In this document: positions 25,633 through 33,760 of the stretch, one piece after another | How the letters are laid out: each line of letters starts with the position of its first letter | Position numbering within the stretch: the first letter of the stretch is position 1 | Source: JAXGYX01 sp040772065 | GTDB lineage: Bacteria; Bacillota; Clostridia; Saccharofermentanales; Fastidiosipilaceae | NCBI GenBank assembly: GCA_040772065.1 | Contig: JAXGYX010000001.1 | Span: 1,798,001-1,862,000, forward strand | Length of the DNA: 64,000 bases | Direction of reading: 5' to 3' | Position numbers and translations under genes: made by a program | Notes under the pieces: generated by a model | What the model saw: only the letters and a program-made list of their open reading frames with translations | The model's database searches: none | What the model was told of the DNA's origin: nothing

Positions 25633-27585
25633 TCACTTCGCTTGATAGGCGTTGCAAATGACACCAAAATCGGCGACTTTCAGTGAGGCGCCGCCCACCA
25701 GGCCGCCATCGATATTCTCTTGACCAAACAGGCCGACGACATTTTTGGGATTGACCGATCCGCCGTACTGAATGCGCATCGCGCTCGCCGCGTCTGCATC
25801 GTAAAGATCGGCGATGACCCCACGAATGAACGCGCAGGCCTCTTCCGCCTGCTCATCACTAGCGGTGACGCCGGTGCCAATCGCCCAGATCGGCTCATAG
25901 GCGATGGTGATCAAATATAGTTTTTCCAACGGAATGTCTTTGAACGCGCCCACGATCTGACTTTTCACAAAATCAAACGTTTCGCCTGCCTCGCGCTGAG
26001 CGAGAGATTCGCCACAGCAGATGATCGGACGAACACCCCATTCAAGCAGAGCGTGCGCTTTTTTATTCACGGTCTCATCTGTCTCGGCGAAATACTCACG
26101 GCGCTCACTGTGTCCGATGATGCAATAAGGAACGCCCATATACGCCAGCATTTTGGCGGAAACCTCACCGGTATAGGCGCCACTATCCTCAAAATGGCAG
26201 TTCTCCGCGGCGATTTTAATATTCGTGTAGGCCGTGGTTGACAGTGCGGCGTCCAAGGCGGTGAACGGCACGCCCACGGCGATGGTGGAGTCGGCGTCCG
26301 CCACCTCCGGAATCAACCGCTCCAGGAAAGCCGCGGCTTCAGCCGGCACACCTTGATTCATCTTCCAATTGCCCGCGGCGAAGACACGGCGCCGCTCCGC
26401 GTCGACCAGGCAGTCGATACCGGGCAGCACTTTGCCTTCAAGGAACTCAAGAGAAGCTCCGCCACCCGTCGAAATGTGTGTGACTTTGTCGCCAAAGCCG
26501 AGCAGCTCGACCGCCGCGGCGGAGTCACCGCCACCAATAATCGATGTGGCTGAGGAATCGGCGATCGCGCGCGCGAGCTCACGTGTGCCGGCGGCGAAGT
26601 TGTCAAATTCAAACACACCCATCGGGCCGTTCCAAAGCACGGTTTTCGCGTCGGCGATGGCCGCTGAGAATTGTTTAATCGTCTCGGGGCCAATATCCAT
26701 GCCCATCGTGTCGGCCGGAATTTGAGCGACAACCATCGGTTCCGCCGTGATTTTATATTCTTTCGCCACGACATGATCCACAGGAAGCAAGAGTTTGACA
26801 CCCTTTTCCTCGCTTTTCGCCAATAGCTCTTCGGCCAAGTCCAAGCGATCTTCCTCGCACAGCGAAATACCGATCTCATGTCCCTGCGCTTTAAGGAAGG
26901 TGTACGCCATGCCGCCACCCACTATCAGAGTGTCCACCTTGTCCAGTAGATTGTTGACAACGTTGATTTTATCGGAAACTTTCGCACCACCAATAATGGC
27001 CACAAATGGACGCGCGGGGTTGTTCAGCGCGCCGCCCATGACAGAGATTTCTTTTTCGACCAGCTTGCCCATGGCGCCCGGCAGGAAGTTCGCCACGCCG
27101 GCGGTCGAAGCGTGAGCGCGGTGAGCCGTGCCAAACGCGTCATTCACATAGAGCTCCGCCAAGGACGCGAGTTCTTTGGCGAAAGCGGGATCGTTTTTGG
27201 TTTCTTCCTTGTGGAAGCGCACATTTTCGAGAAGCAACACTTCACCATTGCGCAGAGCCGAAGCCTTTTCTTTGGCGTCCTCTCCTATGACATCGTTGGC
27301 AAGTTGGACAGAAGAGCCGAGCAGCTTGGCAAGGCGGTCGGCCACCGGTTTCAAAGAAAGCTTTTCGTCAGGTCCGTTCGTTGGGCGTCCAAGATGGGAC
27401 ACCAAAATGACCTTCGCCCCTTTTTCCACCAGATACTGAATTGTGGGCAAAGCACCTTTAATTCGTTTGTCATCGGTGATCTCACCGGTGTTTTTGTCCA
27501 GTGGCACGTTGAAATCCACGCGGACCAACACACGTTTTCCTTGGACGTCGAGCTGATCGACGGTCATTTTTTTCATTGCAGCCAT
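25633..27585 (-). CDS. Phosphoglycerate kinase - triosephosphate isomerase fusion
   Basis: One 650-residue chain carries two glycolytic enzymes. Residues ~1-395 are PGK: VDFNVPLD, SHLGRP, GGAKVSDKI, and the nucleotide loop GGGDSAAAV. Residues ~400-650 are TIM: GNWKMN with the catalytic Lys, IIGHSERR with His, AYEPIWAIGTG with Glu, and the phosphate loop GGSVN plus GGLVGGASL. The join is direct, with PGK ending in GIDCLVDAERRR and TIM beginning at FAAGNWKMN. A fused PGK-TIM is known from Thermotoga. Both active sites look complete. The start follows AGGAGAG. gap is not next to it. Confidence 0.96.
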   Translation of the reverse strand: MAAMKKMTVDQLDVQGKRVLVRVDFNVPLDKNTGEITDDKRIKGALPTIQYLVEKGAKVILVSHLGRPTNGPDEKLSLKPVADRLAKLLGSSVQLANDVIGEDAKEKASALRNGEVLLLENVRFHKEETKNDPAFAKELASLAELYVNDAFGTAHRAHASTAGVANFLPGAMGKLVEKEISVMGGALNNPARPFVAIIGGAKVSDKINVVNNLLDKVDTLIVGGGMAYTFLKAQGHEIGISLCEEDRLDLAEELLAKSEEKGVKLLLPVDHVVAKEYKITAEPMVVAQIPADTMGMDIGPETIKQFSAAIADAKTVLWNGPMGVFEFDNFAAGTRELARAIADSSATSIIGGGDSAAAVELLGFGDKVTHISTGGGASLEFLEGKVLPGIDCLVDAERRRVFAAGNWKMNQGVPAEAAAFLERLIPEVADADSTIAVGVPFTALDAALSTTAYTNIKIAAENCHFEDSGAYTGEVSAKMLAYMGVPYCIIGHSERREYFAETDETVNKKAHALLEWGVRPIICCGESLAQREAGETFDFVKSQIVGAFKDIPLEKLYLITIAYEPIWAIGTGVTASDEQAEEACAFIRGVIADLYDADAASAMRIQYGGSVNPKNVVGLFGQENIDGGLVGGASLKVADFGVICNAYQAK

Positions 27586-27765
27586 TCTCTACTCTCCTAT
27601 CTCTCTTGCTTTCATAGCGATCTGCGAATCTGAAAAAGTCAATATACTCTCATTTTATCGCCTGGGTTGACATTATTCAATTATAAAATACAACCGTGGA
27701 CTCGAAGCACTCTTGTCCCTGTTTTGAGCATACTCTCTCGCTCGGACAAGGATCATATTCGCTCA

Positions 27766-28716
27766 TCAAACGCGCGGAGCGACATCCTCCGGCGTGACAT
27801 TCTTCGGCAGGTCCTTCGCCGGCGCCGCGCCGGCCAGCGCCTGTTCCACGGCGAGCGCGGCTTCCGCGTCCGCTTGATGATGTCGCTTCACACTCCGTCT
27901 GACCAGCTCACCGAACGTGTCCGGAAAGGTCTCCTCGAGCGCGGACAGCGCCGTGTAGGTTATGCCTCCGGGCGATCCCACACTGGAAACGAGCTCCAAA
28001 GGTGAAACACCGCGGTGATCCAACAGCAGGCAGGTTGAGATCAGCGCCTCTTTGGCCAGGTCCACGAGTTCGTCCGAGCGCATGTTCGGCCGCGAAAGTT
28101 GTGTCGCGTCCGCCATCGCCTGCACCATATAGGCGACAAACGCGGGCGCGCAGCCGGTCAGATTGTTTGGCGCGGGAAAGTCCGACCACTCCACCCAGCG
28201 CAGCTCATGGCACTGTGGCCGCATGAACAGCTCGAACAACCGGACTCGCTCGTTATCCATTTCGGCCGGATGATGGGCGAGCACCACACCGCGATCGATC
28301 ACTCCCGCGATGGTCGGTAGGAAGGAAACGCAGGGCTTTGGCCATAGAGCGGCCAACTGCTCGTCGTCATAATGCGAAGTGGTGACATATAATTCGGGCA
28401 ATCGCTCCTCCCGTCCCGTGTACATGTGCCGTAAATTTGTCAACAGATTGGGAATGCCGGGCGGTTTGATCGACACGATCAGACGATCCGCGTTGCCTAA
28501 GACTTCCGCCTCATTGCGGCAAACATTAACCTCCGGATACCGGTCGGTCAGCTTTTGAATATTTTCCTCATGATGATCGTAAACAAACAACCGAGCCGGC
28601 TCAATCCGGTTGTGACGCAGACCTCGTTCGGCCAGCATCCCTCCAATCGTGCCAAGACCGATCGCACCCATGCGGTCATTGATTGGCTTTTGTGTATAAA
28701 TATTGGCAGGTTTCAT
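27766..28716 (-). CDS. ProC-like NAD(P)-binding reductase
   Basis: A 316-residue homologue of pyrroline-5-carboxylate reductase. The N-terminal Rossmann fold starts at MGAIGLGTIGGMLAERGL, with VSIKPP at the position of the ProC AvKP motif. The C-terminal dimerisation domain has LTGCAPAFVAYMVQAMADA and SVGSPGGITYTALSALEE, aligning with SGSGPAYV and TSPGGTT of ProC. The Ser/Gly changes in the first C-terminal motif and an extended tail (~280-316, Ala/Pro-rich) depart from standard ProC. Either a divergent ProC or a related imine reductase. It precedes the pgk-tpi and gpmI genes on the same strand; the start follows GAGGAG. Confidence 0.75.
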   Translation of the reverse strand: MKPANIYTQKPINDRMGAIGLGTIGGMLAERGLRHNRIEPARLFVYDHHEENIQKLTDRYPEVNVCRNEAEVLGNADRLIVSIKPPGIPNLLTNLRHMYTGREERLPELYVTTSHYDDEQLAALWPKPCVSFLPTIAGVIDRGVVLAHHPAEMDNERVRLFELFMRPQCHELRWVEWSDFPAPNNLTGCAPAFVAYMVQAMADATQLSRPNMRSDELVDLAKEALISTCLLLDHRGVSPLELVSSVGSPGGITYTALSALEETFPDTFGELVRRSVKRHHQADAEAALAVEQALAGAAPAKDLPKNVTPEDVAPRV

Positions 28717-28750
28717 GGCGTGCTCCTCTTTGTCATGTTATGATTTGTGA

Positions 28751-28781
28751 CATTGTCCGTTTTATGGCATTGTCCGTTTTA
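28751..28781. repeat. Short direct repeat between divergent genes
   Basis: CATTGTCCGTTTTA occurs twice, at 28751-28764 and 28768-28781, 17 bases apart, in the 82-bp gap between the ProC-like gene (minus) and the membrane-protein gene (plus). It could be a regulator site or a chance duplication. Confidence 0.6.
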
Positions 28782-28798
28782 GTTTAAAAGGTTTGAAA

Positions 28799-29518
28799 AT
28801 GTGTGTGATAATGACTTCTTTGATTAATTTTTCAGCTCTTAGTTACCCCGAATGGCTGCCAACTCCCGACGCTATTTTGGACGATCCCTTGTTTAGAGAT
28901 AATCAGGTGTTGTTTTTGACCGGCGCCTTGTTCAGTGTCATCCTGGGTTTCGCGCTGATGCTGTGGGGGGAGAAGCTGTTTCGACTTTGGATGGTGTTGA
29001 CCGGCCTGTGGGTCGGATGGCAAACCGGTACCCTGATCGTCAACCTTGACCTGGCGGAAAATATACCTCCCTTGCTGATTCCGCTGGGCCTGGCCATTGG
29101 CTGCGCGCTGCTTTTTATCTTTCTATTCCGCGTCAGCATCGTGATCGCCGGTTTCGCGGCCGGTATCTTTTTAGGTTGGAAGTTTTTAATCGTGATCATC
29201 CCATCACAGTATGCGCTGATCGCCGCGCTGATCTGTGGGACGATTGGCGCGATTTTGGCCGGCGCGGTGACGGGGTTTTTCATCCGTTCCATCACCGCAC
29301 TCTCCGGAGCCTGGTTGCTGGTGAATGGTGCCTGGAATCTGTCGCCGACCGAATCGATCATCGCCTTTTTCGCCGACTTCGAAGATCCTCTGCAACTCGT
29401 TTTTATTGTCTTGAACCTGTTGGCCGTTTTATTGGCGGTCGTCGGTTTTCTCAAACAAAATTCGAAAGCTTCCCCGAAAAGAGGGAAACGCGGACGAAAA
29501 CGCCAACGTCAATATTAA
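28799..29518 (+). CDS. Multi-pass membrane protein of unknown function (DUF4203/TMEM198-like)
   Basis: About 239 residues with roughly seven hydrophobic segments and a strongly basic tail (KASPKRGKRGRKRQRQY). The pattern of repeated Gly-rich helices (ALFSVILGFALMLWG, LTGLWVGWQTG, IVIAGFAAGIFLGWKF) resembles DUF4203/TMEM198-type proteins, which have no agreed role in bacteria. The ATG at 28799 has AAAAGG seven bases upstream; an in-frame ATG at 28811 is also possible. It stands alone on the plus strand between minus-strand genes. No function can be stated. Confidence 0.65.
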   Translation: MCVIMTSLINFSALSYPEWLPTPDAILDDPLFRDNQVLFLTGALFSVILGFALMLWGEKLFRLWMVLTGLWVGWQTGTLIVNLDLAENIPPLLIPLGLAIGCALLFIFLFRVSIVIAGFAAGIFLGWKFLIVIIPSQYALIAALICGTIGAILAGAVTGFFIRSITALSGAWLLVNGAWNLSPTESIIAFFADFEDPLQLVFIVLNLLAVLLAVVGFLKQNSKASPKRGKRGRKRQRQY

Positions 29519-29568
29519 TTGACGTCTGTGGCGCGCCCGCGCAATGTCCGGCGACTGTTGCCAATCGA

Positions 29569-30402
29569 TCAGTCCATCTGTTCGATCATGGTTTTGACCA
29601 GAAGGGCGGCTTTGCCCGATACCGCCTGACCAATCGACAGGACTTCATCATGATTCAGCGCACCATCGACTATGCCGGCCGCCATATTCGTGATACAGGA
29701 AATACCCAATACTCTCATCCCTGCGTGATTGGCGCAGACCGCCTCGGGAACGGTCGACATGCCGACCGCGTCACCGCCCAGAATACCGATCGCCCGGATT
29801 TCGGCCGGTGTTTCGTATGAAGGGCCTTTCGCGTAGTAATAAATCCCTTCGCGCAACAAAATATTCAGGCCGGACGCGACCGTTCTCGCCAGGCGCAGAT
29901 ATTCCGGATCGTAGACATGTGTTTGATCATTGAACCTTGGACCCAGCATCTCAAAGTTTGGGCCTCGCAGCGGCGAATCACTGTCCAATCCAATATGGTC
30001 GGTGATCAACATCAAATCACCCGGGCGCATGGCACGGTTGACTCCACCCGCCGCATTGGTCAGGATCAATGAGCGTACACCGATGGTCGCCATCACGCGC
30101 ACCAAAAACACCACTTGATTCATGGAGTATCCTTCGTAAAAATGAAACCTCCCACGCATCGCGACACAGCCACGGCCACCCAACTCACCTAAAATGAGTT
30201 CGCCTTTATGTCCCGGAGCGGTCGATGACGGGCTGCCCGGAATGTCGGCGTAGGGGATGGCGACCCCGTTTTGAATCTCATCGGCCATTGAGCCCAGCCC
30301 TGAACCAAGAACAATGCCGATTTCGAGTTTTTGTTTGGCGATGGACGACACATATTGTGCCGCTTCTTCTATTGAACGCCGGGCCATCTGATAATCATCC
30401 AT
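29569..30402 (-). CDS. Purine nucleoside phosphorylase (trimeric type)
   Basis: The enzyme splits purine nucleosides with phosphate to base and ribose-1-phosphate. The start is the ATG at 30402 (MDDYQMARRSIEE) after GGGAGGT, giving 277 residues, the norm for the trimeric PunA/DeoD2 class. Motifs are LGSGLGSMADEI (phosphate loop), GRFHFYEGYSM, LTNAAGGVN, KGPSYETPAEIRAI and ISCITNMAAG. It follows the penicillin-binding protein gene on the minus strand with a 110-bp gap and may be the last gene of that operon. Confidence 0.95.
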   Translation of the reverse strand: MDDYQMARRSIEEAAQYVSSIAKQKLEIGIVLGSGLGSMADEIQNGVAIPYADIPGSPSSTAPGHKGELILGELGGRGCVAMRGRFHFYEGYSMNQVVFLVRVMATIGVRSLILTNAAGGVNRAMRPGDLMLITDHIGLDSDSPLRGPNFEMLGPRFNDQTHVYDPEYLRLARTVASGLNILLREGIYYYAKGPSYETPAEIRAIGILGGDAVGMSTVPEAVCANHAGMRVLGISCITNMAAGIVDGALNHDEVLSIGQAVSGKAALLVKTMIEQMD

Positions 30403-30512
30403 ACAGTAACCTCCCGAAAGCCAATTCAAATCCACGTCCACTAACTGAGCGCACCATCGGCGCCAACTTAAACTGTTTTCAGTTCGACCGGCCAACCAGT
30501 CGAATCGATTAA

Positions 30513-31922
30513 TCAGCGCCGATCGATCTCACTGGCGAGTCGGAGCAGCTCTCCCGCGATCGGGGCCGCGTGCGCCGATCCCAGGCCGGCGTTTTCACAG
30601 ATCACGGCAACCGCGTAGGGATGCTCCTCATCCGCCACATAGCCCACAAAAATGGCGTTTTCTTTATCCTGTCCTTCAACCTCCGCGGTGCCTGTTTTTC
30701 CGCAGACCGTCAAGCCATCCACCGCGGCCGGACTGCCCGTGCCGTTGGAAACGGCGTCTTCAAGCAACTCGCCGAGTCGCTCGGCGATTTCAGGCGTGCA
30801 GGCTTCCGACAGCGAAACCGGATTCAATTTTTCATACTCCGTGTCCAACGGGCTGACCATATGATCAATGATATGCGGACTCATCATCACTCCATCATTG
30901 CCGATCGATCCGACCATCATCGCCATCTGCAGAGGTGAGATATATAGCTCGCTGTCCGCGACCGGCTGGCCGATGCTGACCCAGGACAATGTGCTGTCCC
31001 GATCGGGTATGGAAAGGCGACTCTTATACACACTCAGTTTGTCGGCTTTAAACGCCTTGCCGACGCTGTTTTTTCTGGCCGCCTCAAGCATCAATCCGCG
31101 CCCGCTGCGCACACCGATCTCACCAAAAAAGTGGTTACACGAAACCTCCAGCGCCTCGGTCATGTTCAGCGTCCCATGAGTGTCCTCTCGATTTTCCTTA
31201 ACGCCGTCCGGCTCGATCAGAGGAGCGGCTCCCATGCAGGGGACGGTCAGGTCCGGATCATAATCAGTGCTTGTGAGCCAGGCGCCGGCGGTCACATATT
31301 TATAACTGGAACCGGGCGCGTAACCACCCATAAAAGCCCTGTTAAACAAGGCGGTATCCGGTATGTCCGTATAGTTGATCACATTGTCGGGCGATGTGGA
31401 GGGGGTGCTCACCGCCGCCAGCACCGCGCCTGTCTTATAATTAATCAAAACCGCGGCGCCGTCATATTCTCTCATCAAGCGGTAAGCCTGACAATTGAGC
31501 TCGGCGTTCAATGTCAAAATAATGTCGTCCCCTTCCAACCCTTTTCCCGCCAAGTCAAACTGCAGTTGATGAGCCAAAGACCGATCACCGCCGGTCAGGT
31601 TGCCCTGATAGACCGCTTCAATCGTGTTGCCGATGTTGTGCGTGTAGTCGCCCACCAGTTGTAAGAAAGACGCCGCCGTCTCCGCGTCATCGGCGTACCT
31701 TCTGCCTTCCTCCGCGCTGTGGGCCAACATGACACCGTCCGACGAATAGATCGTGCCCGCGTTTTCGTAGCGCGAGGCGAGCGCCTTCTTATTCTCACCC
31801 GCGGCAGCCATCAACACATCTTTGCTACGGTTTTCCTGAATGACCAGACCGGCGATCAACAAGATCGCGGTCGAGACGAAGAGAAACAAAATAATTTTAA
31901 TGTTGCGCAACAACTCTCTCAT
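30513..31922 (-). CDS. Penicillin-binding protein, transpeptidase (PbpA/FtsI class)
   Basis: A 469-residue class B PBP that cross-links peptidoglycan outside the membrane. One N-terminal anchor helix (~9-28, IILFLFVSTAILLIAGLVI) is followed by a short pedestal and the transpeptidase domain. The three active-site motifs are SSYK in GGYAPGSSYKYVT (~203), SCN in EVSCNHFFGE (~260) and KTGTAEVEG (~405). No PASTA domains are present. Its start overlaps the FtsW-like stop (ATGA), so the SEDS polymerase and this transpeptidase are coupled, matching the rodA-pbpA pair of Actinobacteria. Confidence 0.94.
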   Translation of the reverse strand: MRELLRNIKIILFLFVSTAILLIAGLVIQENRSKDVLMAAAGENKKALASRYENAGTIYSSDGVMLAHSAEEGRRYADDAETAASFLQLVGDYTHNIGNTIEAVYQGNLTGGDRSLAHQLQFDLAGKGLEGDDIILTLNAELNCQAYRLMREYDGAAVLINYKTGAVLAAVSTPSTSPDNVINYTDIPDTALFNRAFMGGYAPGSSYKYVTAGAWLTSTDYDPDLTVPCMGAAPLIEPDGVKENREDTHGTLNMTEALEVSCNHFFGEIGVRSGRGLMLEAARKNSVGKAFKADKLSVYKSRLSIPDRDSTLSWVSIGQPVADSELYISPLQMAMMVGSIGNDGVMMSPHIIDHMVSPLDTEYEKLNPVSLSEACTPEIAERLGELLEDAVSNGTGSPAAVDGLTVCGKTGTAEVEGQDKENAIFVGYVADEEHPYAVAVICENAGLGSAHAAPIAGELLRLASEIDRR

Positions 31923-33715
31923 CTTGCCACCACCAATTCATTTCTACGTGACATCAACCCCAGCAAAATACCGATTAGAATCATTTTCGCAAGCAAGGAG
32001 CTTCCACCTTGCGAGATGAACGGCAAGGTCACGCCGGTCAACGGAATCAATCCGGTACAGCCGGCGATCACAACCGCGGCCTCGACGAAAAACAGCGAGC
32101 AGACGGCCAAGATCATGCTGGAGGAAAAACCATCCTTAACCAGCGGCATGGTGCGGGCGCCACGCAGCCAGATCACAATGAAAAACAAAACAATACACAG
32201 GCCGATCAACAGGCCCATTTCCTCACAGACAATCGTGAACACCATGTCGGAAGCAACAACCGGAATACCCTCGGGGCTGCCGTTGCCAAGACCGCGGCCC
32301 AGCAATCCTCCCCTAGCCATCGCCTGCAGCCCGTAAACAATCTGGCGATTGCTGTCATTCACCTCTTCCCATAGTGTGGTCCAGCCCGCCAGCCGCCTGC
32401 GCACATGCGGAAAGGTCGTGTACGCGAACACCGCCAACACGGATGTTCCGCCAAGAATCGTCAATGTGGTCAGAAACTCGGAGGTCATCACCAGGAAGAC
32501 CGCCAAGGTGACCGGCAGCAAGATCATGATCGAACCCAAATCCGGCAACAGCATGATGAGTAAAAACACCATTCCCGCCCAAACGGCGAACGCCAGTTGG
32601 GTGCGTAGTTGCGGACGGTTTTTAAAAAACTGAGCCAAAACCACCAGATAGGTAATTTTGACGAACTCGGTCAACTGCAGTGACATGCCGCCAACCTTGA
32701 TCCAGAGTGAGGCGCCATGTACCGTGTCACCGCGGCCAAAGATCAGAGTCACGACCAAAAGCAAGGGTGTCAGCACCACACAGACGGGAAACATGATCTC
32801 GAGAAATCTAGTTTTTGCGACGATCAAAGTGACAATCGGCAGCACAATCAGGCCGGCCGCGAGCGAGAGCATTTGAGGTGATATCAGGCGCATCGCCGCC
32901 GCGACGATGTCACCATCGTTCACCTCTATCGCGCGGTTGAGCACCGCCGGCGTCAACAGCGCCAGGCGTAGCTGAATGACCACGCCGAGGTAGCAAAGTT
33001 GTGTGACCGCCAACAAGATCACCTTGTCCACATAGATCAACAATTTGGGCAAAACAAGATAATACAGATTGAAAATAAACCAGAACACAAAGAGAATAAG
33101 CGCGATTGGCGCGCGCACATAGGCCAATTCGTTTTTTAGCAGCCCAATAAAGAGCGCGGAGAATGACAGGCCAAAAAAGTTGACCAGCCAAAAGGCCGTC
33201 GGCGAGCCGGCCGGCACGCGTTCAAGCTCCTCCAATCCCGAATCCGTCGTGATCGTGTACGGCAGACCGGCAGCCTCCGTCTCAGCCTTCTCATCAACAA
33301 AAATCAGACTGGTGTCACCAAACGTGATTCTGTCATGGTTGCGCAGTGGTGTGGGTTCGGTTATTGGAATTCCTTCGATTGAAATAAAATTATTTCTTTT
33401 ATGTGGCCGGATGAACCAGTCCCCGTCATAAACATAGATCAGGCCGTGCCGCCTGCTGACAGCGCCACTTTTGAGCCGAATATCGCAATTTCGTCCGCTG
33501 CCCACCATTGTTGTGTGAAACAAGGGCAACGATTTAACCGGATGTCGAGGGGAGTTTGCCGGTGTCATGGTGATCAAAAAATAACCATAAGTCGGTCTCA
33601 AATTACGTTTGATCCCTCCGCGAAACTCACTGACCGCGGCGTTCAGCAGCAGAACAGCGGTCAAGACGACCAACAGCGCGAACACATAGCGCAACATATA
33701 AGCCAAATTTTCCAC
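31919..33715 (-). CDS. FHA domain fused to a SEDS (FtsW/RodA/SpoVE) glycosyltransferase
   Basis: A 598-residue membrane protein. An N-terminal anchor helix (~8-27) precedes a cytoplasmic FHA domain (~65-135; VGSGRNCDIRL, VSRRHG, NHDRITFGDTSLIFV), which binds phosphothreonine. The SEDS part (~165-598) has about ten or more helices with family motifs GASLWIKVGGMSLQLTEFVK, LLPDLGSIMIL (essential Asp), DSNRQIVYGLQAMARGGLLG, GIPVVASDMVFTIVCEE and TLPFISQGGSS. SEDS proteins polymerise lipid II. The fusion suggests control by a Ser/Thr kinase. The start is a GTG. The PBP partner overlaps downstream. Confidence 0.93.
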   Translation of the reverse strand: MENLAYMLRYVFALLVVLTAVLLLNAAVSEFRGGIKRNLRPTYGYFLITMTPANSPRHPVKSLPLFHTTMVGSGRNCDIRLKSGAVSRRHGLIYVYDGDWFIRPHKRNNFISIEGIPITEPTPLRNHDRITFGDTSLIFVDEKAETEAAGLPYTITTDSGLEELERVPAGSPTAFWLVNFFGLSFSALFIGLLKNELAYVRAPIALILFVFWFIFNLYYLVLPKLLIYVDKVILLAVTQLCYLGVVIQLRLALLTPAVLNRAIEVNDGDIVAAAMRLISPQMLSLAAGLIVLPIVTLIVAKTRFLEIMFPVCVVLTPLLLVVTLIFGRGDTVHGASLWIKVGGMSLQLTEFVKITYLVVLAQFFKNRPQLRTQLAFAVWAGMVFLLIMLLPDLGSIMILLPVTLAVFLVMTSEFLTTLTILGGTSVLAVFAYTTFPHVRRRLAGWTTLWEEVNDSNRQIVYGLQAMARGGLLGRGLGNGSPEGIPVVASDMVFTIVCEEMGLLIGLCIVLFFIVIWLRGARTMPLVKDGFSSSMILAVCSLFFVEAAVVIAGCTGLIPLTGVTLPFISQGGSSLLAKMILIGILLGLMSRRNELVVAR

Positions 33716-33760
33716 GTATAGATGCCGTCCTTTCTCAATCAGTTAACCGGCGCGGATCAG

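Noticed and set aside
30403..30495. Longer purine nucleoside phosphorylase start
   Set aside because: The extra 31 residues have no family similarity, and GGGAGGT lies directly before the ATG at 30402.
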